A stretch of 64,000 bases of DNA, from the NCBI GenBank assembly GCA_023150275.1, contig JAKLLG010000005.1, positions 124,001-188,000 on the forward strand. The letters run 5' to 3'. Below are positions 1-8,376 of this stretch, piece by piece (the stretch's first letter is position 1; every line of letters begins with the position of its first letter). The notes below the pieces were generated by a model. That model saw nothing but the letters and a program-made list of their open reading frames with translations. It searched no databases and was not told the DNA's origin. Made by a program: the position numbers and the translations under genes. The DNA comes from Rhodocyclaceae bacterium (GTDB taxonomy: Bacteria > Pseudomonadota > Gammaproteobacteria > Burkholderiales > Rhodocyclaceae).

Positions 1-752
1 TGAGAATCCTGATTGTGGACGACGAGGCGCCGGCGCGGGCACGCCTGCGCGAATTGCTCGGCGATATCGCCGGCGAGGTGCCGAACGTCGTTACCGGCGA
101 GGCCGAAAATGGCGTTGCTGCGATCGCCTGCCTCGCGGAAGCGGCGCCCGATGTGATCCTCTCCGATATCCGCATGCCGAAGATGGACGGTATCGAGCTG
201 GCACGGCACATCGCGACCCTGCCCAATCCGCCGGCAGTCGTTTTCGCGACTGCCTACGATGCCTACGCCATGCAGGCCTTCGACCTGAATGCCGTCGACT
301 ACCTGCTGAAACCGGTGCGCGCGGCACGACTTGCCGCGGCACTGGGCAAGGCGCGGCTGCTGCACCCGCCGACGGAAGTGCTCGCCGCACTGCAGCCGGA
401 AGGGCGCAGCCACCTCTCCTGCCACGAACGCGGCCGCCTGCTGCTGGTGCCGGTCAGCGACATCCTCTACCTGAAGGCGGATCTCAAGTACGTGACCGCG
501 CGGACCAGGGAGCGCGAGTTCCTGCTCGACGAATCGCTGACGCATCTTGAGGAGGAATTCTCGGTGCGCTTCATCCGCCTGCACCGCAGCGTGCTCGTCG
601 CGCGCGAGGCGATCGTTGGTTTCGAGCGCAACACGGCCGACGATGCCGAGACGCACTGGCTGGCGCTGGTGCGTGATATCGACGACAGGCTGCCGGTGAG
701 CCGCCGGCAGTGGCCGCAGGTGAAATCGTATGCGCGGCAGCTCTCCACATGA
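1..752 (+). CDS. algR: LytTR-family response regulator, AlgR-like (5' end missing one base)
   Basis: DNA-binding response regulator of about 250 residues. The reading frame is open to the window edge: bases 1-2 are TG followed by codons for RILIVDDE, so the start is almost certainly an ATG whose A lies just outside the window. The N-terminal receiver domain (about residues 1-120) shows the acidic pocket VDDE, the phosphoacceptor Asp in LSDIRMPKMDG (about residue 56) and the conserved Lys in YLLKPV. The C-terminal half (about 140-245) is a LytTR domain (LHRSVLVAR segment). In pseudomonads and many betaproteobacteria algR follows the sensor gene algZ/fimS and lies next to hemC; here hemC is 4.7 kb downstream. 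It overlaps the next gene by ATGA, so the two are probably co-transcribed. Confidence 0.9.
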   Translation, partial: RILIVDDEAPARARLRELLGDIAGEVPNVVTGEAENGVAAIACLAEAAPDVILSDIRMPKMDGIELARHIATLPNPPAVVFATAYDAYAMQAFDLNAVDYLLKPVRAARLAAALGKARLLHPPTEVLAALQPEGRSHLSCHERGRLLLVPVSDILYLKADLKYVTARTREREFLLDESLTHLEEEFSVRFIRLHRSVLVAREAIVGFERNTADDAETHWLALVRDIDDRLPVSRRQWPQVKSYARQLST

Positions 753-2272
753 ACGAACTGGTACGCGCACTGTGGCGTGACGAGACGCCGTACATCCTCG
801 GGGCGGCCATCGTGCTTGGGGGGTTGCTGTTCCGCTTCCTCGCGGCGGGACGTGTGACGCTGAAGCATTCGCTGCTCTTCTTCGTCGTCTGGCTGCTGGT
901 CGATGCCGTGGCCGCCGTCTTCGCCGCGCGCGGCGAGGTGACGATTGCCGCCGCCCTGCATCAGGTTGCGTTGTTCGGCCTCGGGCTGGTCATCATCCGG
1001 CTCTCCGGACTGCTCGTTTTTCGCGTGCTGCTGCCGGCGCTACGCGTGCAGACGCCGCGCATCCTTGAAGACATCGTCGTCATCGGCGGCTATGTGCTGT
1101 GGACGATGGTGCGCCTCTCCTATGCGGGGGTCGAACTGTCCAGCCTGGTGGCGACCTCGGCGGTGATCACTGCCGTGCTTGCCTTCGCGATGCAGGACAC
1201 GCTCGGCAACATCCTTGGCGGGCTGGCGCTGCAGCTCGACAATTCGCTGGAGATCGGCGACTGGGTCAAGCTGGATGACCTCTCCGGCAAGGTGGTCGAG
1301 ATCCAGTGGCGCTACACCGCGATCCTCACGCGCAATGGCGAGAAGGTGGTGGTGCCGAACAGTCAGCTGATGAAGGGGCGCTTTTCGGTGATCGCCGACA
1401 AGGATCTTGGCATTGCGGGGTGGCGGCGCTGGATCTGGTTCAACATCGACTACAGCGTCAATCCATCGCTGGTGATCGCCGCGGCCGAGCGCGCCGTGGC
1501 CGATGCCGAGATCGCCAACGTGGCCCGCGATCCGGCACCGTCATGCGTGGCGATGGAGTTCGCGCCAGGGTCGGTACGCTACGCGCTGCGCTATTGGCTG
1601 CTCGAACCGCGCGACGACGATCCCACCGATTCGGCGGTGCGCACTCATCTGCTGGCAACGATCCAACGCAATGGCTGGCGTGTGGCACTGCCGGATCAGG
1701 TGGTGCATCTCGTCCAGGAAGGCGACTCGCACCGTGAAGCCGTCTGGCAGCGCGAACTGCAGCGTCGCATGCGCGCCCTTTCCGGCATCGAGCTGTTCGC
1801 GACGCTCGACGAGAACGAGCGCCAGAAGATGGCCGAGCATCTGGTGCCAGCCCCGTTTGCGAAGGGTGGCGTGATCACGCGCCAGGGGGCCGTTGCGCAC
1901 TGGCTCTACATCATCGTCAGCGGTGAAGCGGATGTCTTGTGGGAGGCCCCCGGCGGCGAACGTCGCCTGCTGACGCATCTGCCGCAGGGCAGTATCTTCG
2001 GCGAAATGGGGTTGATGACCGGTGCGCCGCGCGCGGCAACCGTCGTGGCCAGCACCGACATCGAGTGCTACCGGCTCGACAAGACCGGCTTCGAGGAAAT
2101 CATCCGCGCACGCCCGGAACTCGCAGAGACGATGTCGCATATCCTGGCGCAACGCCTGCAGCAGATCGACGAACTGCGCAATGAATATCGCCGCGAGCAG
2201 AGTGACAGCGAGAAGGCGGCGCACCGGGCGGCGCTGGTGCGGCGCATCCGCGAATTCTTCGGTCTCGGGTAA
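749..2272 (+). CDS. Mechanosensitive ion channel (MscS family) with C-terminal cyclic-nucleotide-binding domain
   Basis: Predicted inner-membrane channel of 507 residues. Four hydrophobic segments lie in residues 10-125. The MscS pore helix and beta domain follow (about 130-320), with the AFAMQDTLGNILGGL pore region and the VVVPNSQL signature near residue 200. A cyclic-nucleotide-binding domain occupies about residues 350-470 (GSIFGEMGLMTGAPRAATV phosphate-binding cassette). The fusion resembles bacterial MscS-like channels gated by cyclic nucleotides (the bCNG class), which often respond weakly to tension; that is family knowledge. The start ATG at 749 overlaps the stop of the LytTR regulator, which points to translational coupling. 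The ligand (cAMP, cGMP or other) cannot be read from the sequence. Confidence 0.92.
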   Translation: MNELVRALWRDETPYILGAAIVLGGLLFRFLAAGRVTLKHSLLFFVVWLLVDAVAAVFAARGEVTIAAALHQVALFGLGLVIIRLSGLLVFRVLLPALRVQTPRILEDIVVIGGYVLWTMVRLSYAGVELSSLVATSAVITAVLAFAMQDTLGNILGGLALQLDNSLEIGDWVKLDDLSGKVVEIQWRYTAILTRNGEKVVVPNSQLMKGRFSVIADKDLGIAGWRRWIWFNIDYSVNPSLVIAAAERAVADAEIANVARDPAPSCVAMEFAPGSVRYALRYWLLEPRDDDPTDSAVRTHLLATIQRNGWRVALPDQVVHLVQEGDSHREAVWQRELQRRMRALSGIELFATLDENERQKMAEHLVPAPFAKGGVITRQGAVAHWLYIIVSGEADVLWEAPGGERRLLTHLPQGSIFGEMGLMTGAPRAATVVASTDIECYRLDKTGFEEIIRARPELAETMSHILAQRLQQIDELRNEYRREQSDSEKAAHRAALVRRIREFFGLG

Positions 2273-2331
2273 TTGCGGTCAGAAAATGCGTTGCCGCCGG
2301 CGTGTTCCGGCTGCCCGCTGTCAGCGCCCGC

Positions 2332-2970
2332 TCAAACCTTGATCCATCCCTGCTGCAGCGCGTAGCGGATCAGCCCGGCAGGTGTTTCGATTCCCAGTTT
2401 CTTGCGCAGGTTGAGGCGGTGCGTTTCCACGGTGCGCACGCTGACGTCGAGCTGCTGCGCGATGCGCTTGTTGCTGTTGCCCTGCGCCACCAGGATGAGC
2501 ACTTCGCGCTCGCGCTCGGTAAGGGGCGGCGGCTCGCTGCCGCCGGTGGCGAGCGCTGTGGTCAGCGGTGCGCTGTAGTAGGAGCCGCCTGCGGCGACGG
2601 CGCGAATCGCGGTGATGATCTCTTTCGAGCTGGCATCCTTCAGCACGTAGCCGGCGGCGCCGGCGCGGATGGCGCTGATCACGTATTCGCGGTTGTCGTA
2701 CATCGACAGCATCAGCGTGCGCGTGCCGGGAGCGACCTCGTCGAGACGCGCCGCGACATCAAGCCCGCTCATGTCGGGAAGTCCGATGTCGAGCAGCACC
2801 AGATCAGGCTGCAGCATTCCCGCAAGGCGCAGGGCCTCGGCACCGCTGCCGGCCTCCCCGACGACGCAGATGCCGGGTGTTTCGCCAAGACGCGAGTGCA
2901 GTCCGTCGCGGACCAGTTGGTGGTCGTCGACGAGCAGGACGCGAATTTCCTTTTCCAGACTGTCGCTCAC
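2332..2970 (-). CDS. NarL/FixJ-family response regulator
   Basis: Response regulator of 212 residues, partner of the kinase gene directly upstream. The receiver domain has DDH near residue 15, phosphoacceptor Asp61 in LVLLDIGLPDMSG and the conserved Lys in YVLKDAS. The C-terminal LuxR-type HTH (about 145-205) reads LTEREREVLILVAQGNSNKRIA and ends with VSVRTVETHRLNLRKKL. The start is GTG at 2970, which overlaps the kinase stop codon (GTGA), with a GAGGAG ribosome-binding site 10 bases upstream. The same frame stays open through the kinase gene, but that extension is an out-of-frame shadow. An inverted repeat upstream of the operon (4404-4433) is a candidate autoregulatory site. Confidence 0.92.
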   Translation of the reverse strand: MSDSLEKEIRVLLVDDHQLVRDGLHSRLGETPGICVVGEAGSGAEALRLAGMLQPDLVLLDIGLPDMSGLDVAARLDEVAPGTRTLMLSMYDNREYVISAIRAGAAGYVLKDASSKEIITAIRAVAAGGSYYSAPLTTALATGGSEPPPLTEREREVLILVAQGNSNKRIAQQLDVSVRTVETHRLNLRKKLGIETPAGLIRYALQQGWIKV

Positions 2971-4334
2971 GCCATTTTCTCCTCGGCCATGTGCAGCGGC
3001 ACGGTGGCGATCAGTAGCGTACCACCGACCTCGTTGCCCTGTTCGACGCGCAATGCGCCGCCATGGTGCTCGACCCGCTCGCGCATGTTTCTGAGGCCAA
3101 TTCCCTTGTTGAGCGGGCCGGTGGCCGCCATGCCGAGGCCATCGTCGCGGATCGCCAGGCGCAGGTCGCTGCCGTCCTGATCCAGCGTCAGTTCGACCTG
3201 GGCAGCGTGCGCGTGACGCTCGACGTTGGTCAGCGCCTCCTGTGCGACGCGGAAGAGACTCGTCGTGGCGCTGCCGGCAGCGAGCGGCGGCAGTGGGCCG
3301 ATCGCCGCACGGACGGCGATGCCGGTGCGGTGGCCGAAATCCTCGGCGAGCTGTTCGAGCGCTGCCGGCAGGCCCAGATTGTCGAGCAGCGAGGGGCGCA
3401 GATCGTGCGAAATGCGGCGGATCTCGTTGATTGCCCCGGCGAGCCCGGCAATGCCCGACTCGATCGCTTCCGCCGCGTTGCCGCGACCTTCCTGCAGTCG
3501 TTCCTGGGCCAGTTCGAAACGGAACTTCGTTGACACCAGCAACTGGCTGAGCCCGTCGTGCAATTCGCGCGAGACGCGGGCGCGCTCTTCTTCCTGCGAG
3601 GAAACGAGGCGCTGCGTCAGCAGCTTCAGTTGCTGATCGGCGATGCGCTGTTCGCTGATGTTCAGCGCGAGGCCGCCGGCAAACACCGCCAGCGTGGCGA
3701 CGACAGCGACGGCGGCGAGGCCGAGCAGCGTTGCGCTGATGTTGTGCGCGGTCCGTTCCTTGATCTCTCCGGTCACGGCGGCGACGTCGTCGAGATAGAT
3801 GCCGGTGCCGTACATCCAGCCCCAGCGGTCGAGCGCGACGACGTAACTTAGCTTGTCGGCGGGCTGGCTGGTGGACGGCTTGTTCCAGACGTAGCGCAGG
3901 AAGCCGCCACCCTGCTGCGCGGTTTCGAGCAGGCGCTGAATCACGGCCACCCCCTGCGGATCGCGGACCTTCCACAGATTCGTGCCGACCAGATCCGGCT
4001 GTCGCGGATGGACGAGATTGGTGCCGTCGGCGTCGTAGGCGAAGAAATAGCCATCCTCTCCGAAGCTCATGGCCGACAGGATGCGCTTCACCTCTTCGCG
4101 GGCGAGGGTGTCGTCACGGTCGGTTTCGTCGTAGATGTGGGCGATTGCAGTGCGTGCCATCTGTACGTAATGGCGCAACTCGGCGCGCTTTGCGGCGAGC
4201 ATGCTGTCTTCCAGCAGTTCCGCTTCGAGGCGGGCGAGTTCGCGCGCCTGGTAGGCGACCAGCGCGGCGATCGCCAGCACCGCGGCGACCATCGGCAGGA
4301 TGGCGAGAACGATGATCTTCTGCCTGAGGCGCAT
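2967..4334 (-). CDS. Cache-domain sensor histidine kinase (NarX/DegS-type)
   Basis: Membrane sensor kinase of 455 residues. TM1 is at about 7-27. An extracytoplasmic single Cache domain (about 35-190) contains FGEDGYFFAYDADGTNLVHP and WGWMYGTGIYLDDV, typical of sCache_2 small-molecule sensors. TM2 is at about 200-224. The HisKA_3 dimerisation helix has RELHDGLSQ with phosphoacceptor His259. The HATPase domain shows EALTNVERHAHA (N box), RDDGLGM (G1) and KGIGLRNMRERV (G2). The ligand is unknown; Cache_2 sensors commonly bind short carboxylates, but nothing here fixes that. The gene overlaps its regulator by four bases. A weak TAGAAT -10 lies on the minus strand at 4365-4370 with no good -35, which suggests activated transcription. 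Confidence 0.92.
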   Translation of the reverse strand: MRLRQKIIVLAILPMVAAVLAIAALVAYQARELARLEAELLEDSMLAAKRAELRHYVQMARTAIAHIYDETDRDDTLAREEVKRILSAMSFGEDGYFFAYDADGTNLVHPRQPDLVGTNLWKVRDPQGVAVIQRLLETAQQGGGFLRYVWNKPSTSQPADKLSYVVALDRWGWMYGTGIYLDDVAAVTGEIKERTAHNISATLLGLAAVAVVATLAVFAGGLALNISEQRIADQQLKLLTQRLVSSQEEERARVSRELHDGLSQLLVSTKFRFELAQERLQEGRGNAAEAIESGIAGLAGAINEIRRISHDLRPSLLDNLGLPAALEQLAEDFGHRTGIAVRAAIGPLPPLAAGSATTSLFRVAQEALTNVERHAHAAQVELTLDQDGSDLRLAIRDDGLGMAATGPLNKGIGLRNMRERVEHHGGALRVEQGNEVGGTLLIATVPLHMAEEKMA

Positions 4335-4403
4335 GACCTTCTCCGGCTTGGGGCAATGCGCCGCATTCTAATGAATCGCCACGCGACGGGCGGCAACTGC
4401 GTA

Positions 4404-4433
4404 GCACTACGTAGCGGCCTTGGGTAGTAGTGC
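4404..4433. promoter_or_regulatory. Candidate operator: inverted repeat in the divergent two-component/small-gene intergenic region
   Basis: GCACTAC (4404-4410) and GTAGTGC (4427-4433) form a 7-bp inverted repeat with a 16-bp spacer. Its centre is about 60 bp upstream of the likely start point of the kinase operon (minus-strand TAGAAT at 4365-4370). This is a typical activator distance and would fit autoregulation by the NarL-type regulator. Function is inferred only from symmetry and position. Confidence 0.4.
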
Positions 4434-4572
4434 GAATGGCCCGCGGCGGCCGCTTGACCGATAGTGTGGCCCGCGGACGGTTCGCACAACGCGTCACTTA
4501 CGCTTCGCTTCCGTTCGCGAAGCGGGCGTCGGTGCCGCTGGATGATCAAGGGGCCCAAAAAGGAGAATGGCA

Positions 4573-4797
4573 ATGATGGAACAGTTCATGGCGCTCGTTG
4601 CAGGCGGCGCGACCGAGCTCGACGACGAGCACATGATGCGGCTGATCGAGGATGCCGCGCGTTACCGCTGGCTGCGCGAGCAGCAGGCGGTCGGCTGCTG
4701 GCCGCAGGTGGTCGACGGGCTGTATCGCCTGTCCGGCAATGAGCTCGACGTCGCCGTCGATGATGCGATGTTCCGCGAGCGCGGCCGCCTCAACTGA
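4573..4797 (+). CDS. Small protein of unknown function with RYRWLRE motif
   Basis: Predicted 74-residue acidic protein. AGGAG at 4561-4565 is one base from an ATG at 4567 but seven bases from the ATG at 4573, so 4573 is the likely start. The protein has no signal peptide or membrane segment. The central IEDAARYRWLREQ resembles a short motif seen in many small phage and plasmid hypothetical proteins; this is recalled similarity, not a database result. It sits alone between the divergent kinase operon and a convergent methyltransferase gene, overlapping the latter's 3' end by eight bases. Function is unknown. Confidence 0.65.
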   Translation: MMEQFMALVAGGATELDDEHMMRLIEDAARYRWLREQQAVGCWPQVVDGLYRLSGNELDVAVDDAMFRERGRLN

Positions 4798-5395
4798 CCC
4801 TGCGTCGCCAGACGTACCACTCTTCGCGGCCGGCAAAGACCGGCAGCGAGTCGTCGACCTTGCGCGCATCTTCCAGCGTGAACCACGGCGCCAGCAGTTC
4901 TGCGAGCGCCACCGGCGTGATGCCGAAGGGCGGCCCTTTCGGATCGTCACCGTGGAAGAAGACGCCGATCAGCGCGCCGCCGGGCACGATCAGTTCGCCC
5001 ATGCGGCGGGCGTAGTCCGGCCAGCGCTTGCGCGGCAGCGCGCACAGGAAGGCGCGTTCATAGACGAGGTCGAACGGTGCCGTTTCGCTGAAGGTGAAGA
5101 AATCGTCGTGGCGCAGCCGGACCGGGCTTCCGGCAAGTATCCGTGCGGCCACCGCGACGGCGGCGCTGGAAAAGTCGAGTGCCGTGACGTCCCAGTCACG
5201 TTCCGCAAGCCAGGCAGCTTCCCGGGCGTGACCGCAGCCGGGAATCAGGATGCGTGGCGTCCCGGAAACGGTGCCGGCATGACGCATGAGGTCCTGCGGC
5301 ACCCCGCTCGCCGCCCATGGCGTCACGCCTTCGGCGAAGCGCTTGTCCCAGAAGGCAGCGTGCTCGGGGCGCTGGTGGTCGGGTTTCTCGCTCAT
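4790..5395 (-). CDS. TPMT-family SAM-dependent methyltransferase
   Basis: Cytoplasmic class I methyltransferase of 201 residues. The N-terminal [13 protein letters not shown] segment is characteristic of the thiopurine S-methyltransferase family. SAM motif I is degenerate ([18 protein letters not shown]), followed by [11 protein letters not shown] (acidic loop) and [18 protein letters not shown] (motifs II-III). Bacterial members methylate small thiols, selenium or tellurium species, or halides; which of these applies is not determinable here. It is divergent from hemC with 89 bp between the starts. Confidence 0.82.
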   Translation of the reverse strand: MSEKPDHQRPEHAAFWDKRFAEGVTPWAASGVPQDLMRHAGTVSGTPRILIPGCGHAREAAWLAERDWDVTALDFSSAAVAVAARILAGSPVRLRHDDFFTFSETAPFDLVYERAFLCALPRKRWPDYARRMGELIVPGGALIGVFFHGDDPKGPPFGITPVALAELLAPWFTLEDARKVDDSLPVFAGREEWYVWRRRVS

Positions 5396-5444
5396 TGAAG
5401 CCTTGCCGTTATTGCGTCGGGGCGGCGGAGCCGCGTGGTGCGCG

Positions 5445-5453
5445 TGATAAAAT
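5445..5453 (+). promoter_or_regulatory. Extended -10 promoter for hemC
   Basis: TGATAAAAT (5445-5453) matches an extended -10 element (TG-N-TAAAAT), 31 bp before the TTG start of hemC. No good -35 is visible in the GC-rich sequence upstream, which is usual for extended -10 promoters. Confidence 0.5.
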
Positions 5454-5484
5454 CGCGGTGTTTGTTCCAGCCGAGGTTCCTGTC

Positions 5485-6426
5485 TTGAATACCCCCGCCG
5501 ACCCGAAAAAAATCGTCATCGCCTCGCGAGAATCCCGCCTCGCGATGTGGCAGGCAGAGCATATTCGTGATCGCCTGCGCGGTCTATATCCGGCGGCCGA
5601 GGTAGACATCCTCGGCATGACCACGCGTGGCGACCAGATCCTCGACCGCCCCCTGTCGCAGATCGGCGGCAAGGGACTGTTCATCAAGGAGCTTGAAGTC
5701 GCAATGCAGGAAGGTCGTGCCGACCTCGCCGTGCATTCGCTCAAGGACGTGCCGATGGAGATGCCGGAAGGCTTCTCGCTGACGGCGATCACCGCACGCG
5801 AGAATCCGCGCGATGCCTTCGTCTCGAACAACCATGCCGGCCTCGACGAGCTGCCGGCGGGTGCCGTGGTCGGCACCTCCAGCCTGCGCCGCGAGGCAAT
5901 CCTGCGCGCGAAATATCCGCAACTGAAGATCGAGCCGCTACGCGGCAACCTCGATACGCGCCTCCGCAAGCTCGATGAAGGCCAGTACGATGCGATCATC
6001 CTCGCCGCCGCCGGCCTCATCCGCCTCGGCCTGAAGGAGCGCATCAAGACCGTGCTGACGCCTGAGCAATCGCTGCCGGCGCCGGGGCAGGGCGCGCTCG
6101 GCATCGAGATTCTCGCCAGCCGCGACGATGCCGCCGCTTTCATCGCACCGCTCACCGATGCCGAGACGACGCACTGCGTGCGCGCCGAACGCGCGTTCTC
6201 GCGCGCGCTTGGCGGAAGCTGCCAGATTCCGCTCGGTGGCTACGCGATCATCGAGAGTGGCAAGCTGTGGCTGCGCGGCTTCGTCGCGACGCCGGATGGC
6301 AAGGAGATGGTCGCCGACGAACTGTACGGCGACCCGGCCGACGACGAGACGATCGGACGCGCGCTGGCGGAGATGCTGCGCGCGCGCGGGGCCGAGGCCA
6401 TACTCACCAAACTCGCCACCTGTTGA
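5485..6426 (+). CDS. hemC: Hydroxymethylbilane synthase (porphobilinogen deaminase)
   Basis: Joins four porphobilinogens into hydroxymethylbilane in the cytoplasm (haem/sirohaem pathway). The protein is 313 residues, normal for the family. It shows [13 protein letters not shown] at the N-terminus, the KDVPMEMP loop, TSSLRREA and [12 protein letters not shown] substrate-binding segments, and Cys246 in [10 protein letters not shown], which carries the dipyrromethane cofactor. No ATG begins the conserved region. The TTG at 5485, eight bases after GAGG, gives the family N-terminus [16 protein letters not shown]. hemD follows after 16 bp. Confidence 0.96.
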   Translation: MNTPADPKKIVIASRESRLAMWQAEHIRDRLRGLYPAAEVDILGMTTRGDQILDRPLSQIGGKGLFIKELEVAMQEGRADLAVHSLKDVPMEMPEGFSLTAITARENPRDAFVSNNHAGLDELPAGAVVGTSSLRREAILRAKYPQLKIEPLRGNLDTRLRKLDEGQYDAIILAAAGLIRLGLKERIKTVLTPEQSLPAPGQGALGIEILASRDDAAAFIAPLTDAETTHCVRAERAFSRALGGSCQIPLGGYAIIESGKLWLRGFVATPDGKEMVADELYGDPADDETIGRALAEMLRARGAEAILTKLATC

Positions 6427-6442
6427 GAGCTCTGAGTCCCCG

Positions 6443-7210
6443 ATGACCGGCCCACTCGCCGGCAGAACCATCGTCGTCACGCGCCCGCTGGCGCAGGCGG
6501 CGGAACTGGCCGCGGCGATTCGCGACGCCGGCGGCAATCCCTTCGTCTTCCCGCTGCTCACCATCAGCGCGGCGACCGATCCGTCGCCGCTGGCCGCTGC
6601 GCTGGCGTGTCTTGACGATTACCGGATGGCGATCTTCATCAGCCCGAATGCGGTCGATTTCAGCGTGCCGGCCATCCTCGCGAGCGGGCCATGGCCGGCG
6701 CAACTGCAGGCGGTGGCGGTCGGTCAGGGAACCGTGCGTGCGCTCGCTGCACGCGGGGTACGGGGCGCCATTGCGCCCACCCAACGTTTCGATTCCGAGG
6801 CATTGCTCGAACTCCCGGAGATGCAGTCGGTGCGGGTGTCCGGGTGCCGAGTTGCCATCTTCCGCGGTGACGGCGGCCGCGAATTGCTGGCCGACACGCT
6901 GCGTGCCCGTGGCGCCACGGTCGATTGCGTGACCTGCTATCACCGGAGCGGCCCGGCCGATCTCGCACCGCTGATCGATCAGTGGCGACAGGGCATCGAT
7001 GCCTTCGCCGTGTCGAGCAGCGAAGGTTTGCGCTATCTGGTCGATGCGCTTGACGATGCAGCGCGGGGCCGTCTTCTCGACACGCCGGTGTTCGTGCCGC
7101 ATGCGCGCATCGCCGAGAATGCGGCGGCACTTGGCTTGCGCCGGGTCGTTCTGACCGGGGCGGCCGATGCTGGCATCATCAAGGGGCTGTGCACGTATAA
7201 TTGGCGGTGA
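6443..7210 (+). CDS. hemD: Uroporphyrinogen-III synthase
   Basis: Cyclises hydroxymethylbilane with inversion of ring D to give uroporphyrinogen III. The protein has 255 residues and two similar lobes. GRTIVVTRPLAQAAELAAAIRDAG at the start, FISPNAV in the middle and the C-terminal SSSEGLRYLVD are typical of this poorly conserved family. The ATG at 6443 follows hemC by 16 bp, and the stop overlaps the 5' region of hemX. Position between hemC and hemX strengthens the call. Confidence 0.94.
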   Translation: MTGPLAGRTIVVTRPLAQAAELAAAIRDAGGNPFVFPLLTISAATDPSPLAAALACLDDYRMAIFISPNAVDFSVPAILASGPWPAQLQAVAVGQGTVRALAARGVRGAIAPTQRFDSEALLELPEMQSVRVSGCRVAIFRGDGGRELLADTLRARGATVDCVTCYHRSGPADLAPLIDQWRQGIDAFAVSSSEGLRYLVDALDDAARGRLLDTPVFVPHARIAENAAALGLRRVVLTGAADAGIIKGLCTYNWR

Positions 7211-7212
7211 CC

Positions 7213-8352
7213 ATGAACGAGAACAGCAGCCTTCCGTCCGACACGGCATCGCCCGCGCCGGGGCCGTCGACATCCGCAGCACCGGCACCAGCGCCGACCG
7301 GCGGCGGTGCGCAACCTCTGTGGCGCAATCCGTGGCTGATCGTGGCACTGCTCGCGCTGGGCCTCGCCGGCTGGCAATGGCTGGAGACGCGCTTGCGGCT
7401 GGCCGATGCGCAACAGGAAATCGCGCGACGCCTGGCCGAGGGCGACGGCATGAACCGCGAAAGCCGTCTCCTTGCCAAGCAGGCGCAGGATCAGGCGCTC
7501 GCGCTGCAGACGCAGATCGGCGCGCTGGAAGCGCGCCTCGCCGAATCGCAGAACCAGCAGACCGCACTTGAAAACCTCTATCAGGATCTGGCGCGCAGCC
7601 GCGACGAATGGGCGCTTGCCGAGATCGAGCAGAGCGTGACCCTCGCTGCGCAGCAACTGCAACTCGCCGGCAACATCCAGGGGGCGGTGCTCGCGCTGCA
7701 GGCGGCGGACAACCGTCTTTCCGGCGCTTCGCGGCCGCAGTTCATCGGCGTGCGCAAGGCGCTGCTGCGCGATCTCGATCGTCTGAAGGCCTTGCCGCAG
7801 ATCGATCTGGCGGGGATGAGCGTGCGCCTCGAATCGGTGATTGCCGCCATCGACGGCATGCCGCTCGCCGTCGATGTCCGCCCGCGAGAGACTGCGGAAG
7901 CTCCGCCGGAATCCGCGGCCACCGCCACTGGCGCGGCCGCCGATGCTGCTGCGCCGCCGAGTGTTCCGGAAAGCGCCTGGCGTACCCTGCTGCGCGATGC
8001 CTGGCGCGAGATCCGCAGCCTCGTCCGCATCCAGCGCTTCGACCGTGACGAGCCGGTGCTGCTGGCCCCGGGCCAGGATTTTTTCCTGCGCGAAAACCTC
8101 AAGCTGCGCCTGCTCAACGCCCGTCTCGCCTTGCTGGCCCGCGATCAATGGACCTTTCGCAACGAACTCAAGGCTGCCCAGTCCGTGCTCGAACGCCATT
8201 TCGACGCGCAAGCGAAACCGGTACAGGCCGCCGTTGCTTCGCTGCAACAGCTGGCTGGCGCCGAACTCGTCATTGATTTGCCGACGCTCAACGAGAGCCT
8301 GTCGGCGATCCGCAGTCTCAAGGCCGGACGCGACAAGAATGCGCGCCGATGA
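7213..8352 (+). CDS. hemX: HemX family membrane protein
   Basis: Protein of 379 residues, encoded in the conserved hemC-hemD-hemX-hemY cluster. The N-terminus is Pro/Ala/Ser-rich, a single TM helix lies at about residues 41-58 (WLIVALLALGLAGW), and a long coiled-coil follows (about 65-130). The C-terminal domain contains WRTLLRDAWREIRSLVRIQR and ends with the conserved SLSAIRSLK-type segment. It has been annotated as uroporphyrinogen-III C-methyltransferase by older pipelines but lacks a methyltransferase fold; a scaffolding role is the usual suggestion. The start is ATG 7213, three bases beyond the hemD stop; in-frame GTG 7207 is an alternative. Confidence 0.9.
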   Translation: MNENSSLPSDTASPAPGPSTSAAPAPAPTGGGAQPLWRNPWLIVALLALGLAGWQWLETRLRLADAQQEIARRLAEGDGMNRESRLLAKQAQDQALALQTQIGALEARLAESQNQQTALENLYQDLARSRDEWALAEIEQSVTLAAQQLQLAGNIQGAVLALQAADNRLSGASRPQFIGVRKALLRDLDRLKALPQIDLAGMSVRLESVIAAIDGMPLAVDVRPRETAEAPPESAATATGAAADAAAPPSVPESAWRTLLRDAWREIRSLVRIQRFDRDEPVLLAPGQDFFLRENLKLRLLNARLALLARDQWTFRNELKAAQSVLERHFDAQAKPVQAAVASLQQLAGAELVIDLPTLNESLSAIRSLKAGRDKNARR

Positions 8353-8376
8353 ACGTGGCGTGATGAAAGCGCGCGC

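Noticed and set aside
2332..3975. Apparent 547-residue protein ending in a NarL-type regulator
   Set aside because: The N-terminal part is the kinase gene read in the wrong frame; the real regulator starts at GTG 2970 with a good ribosome-binding site.
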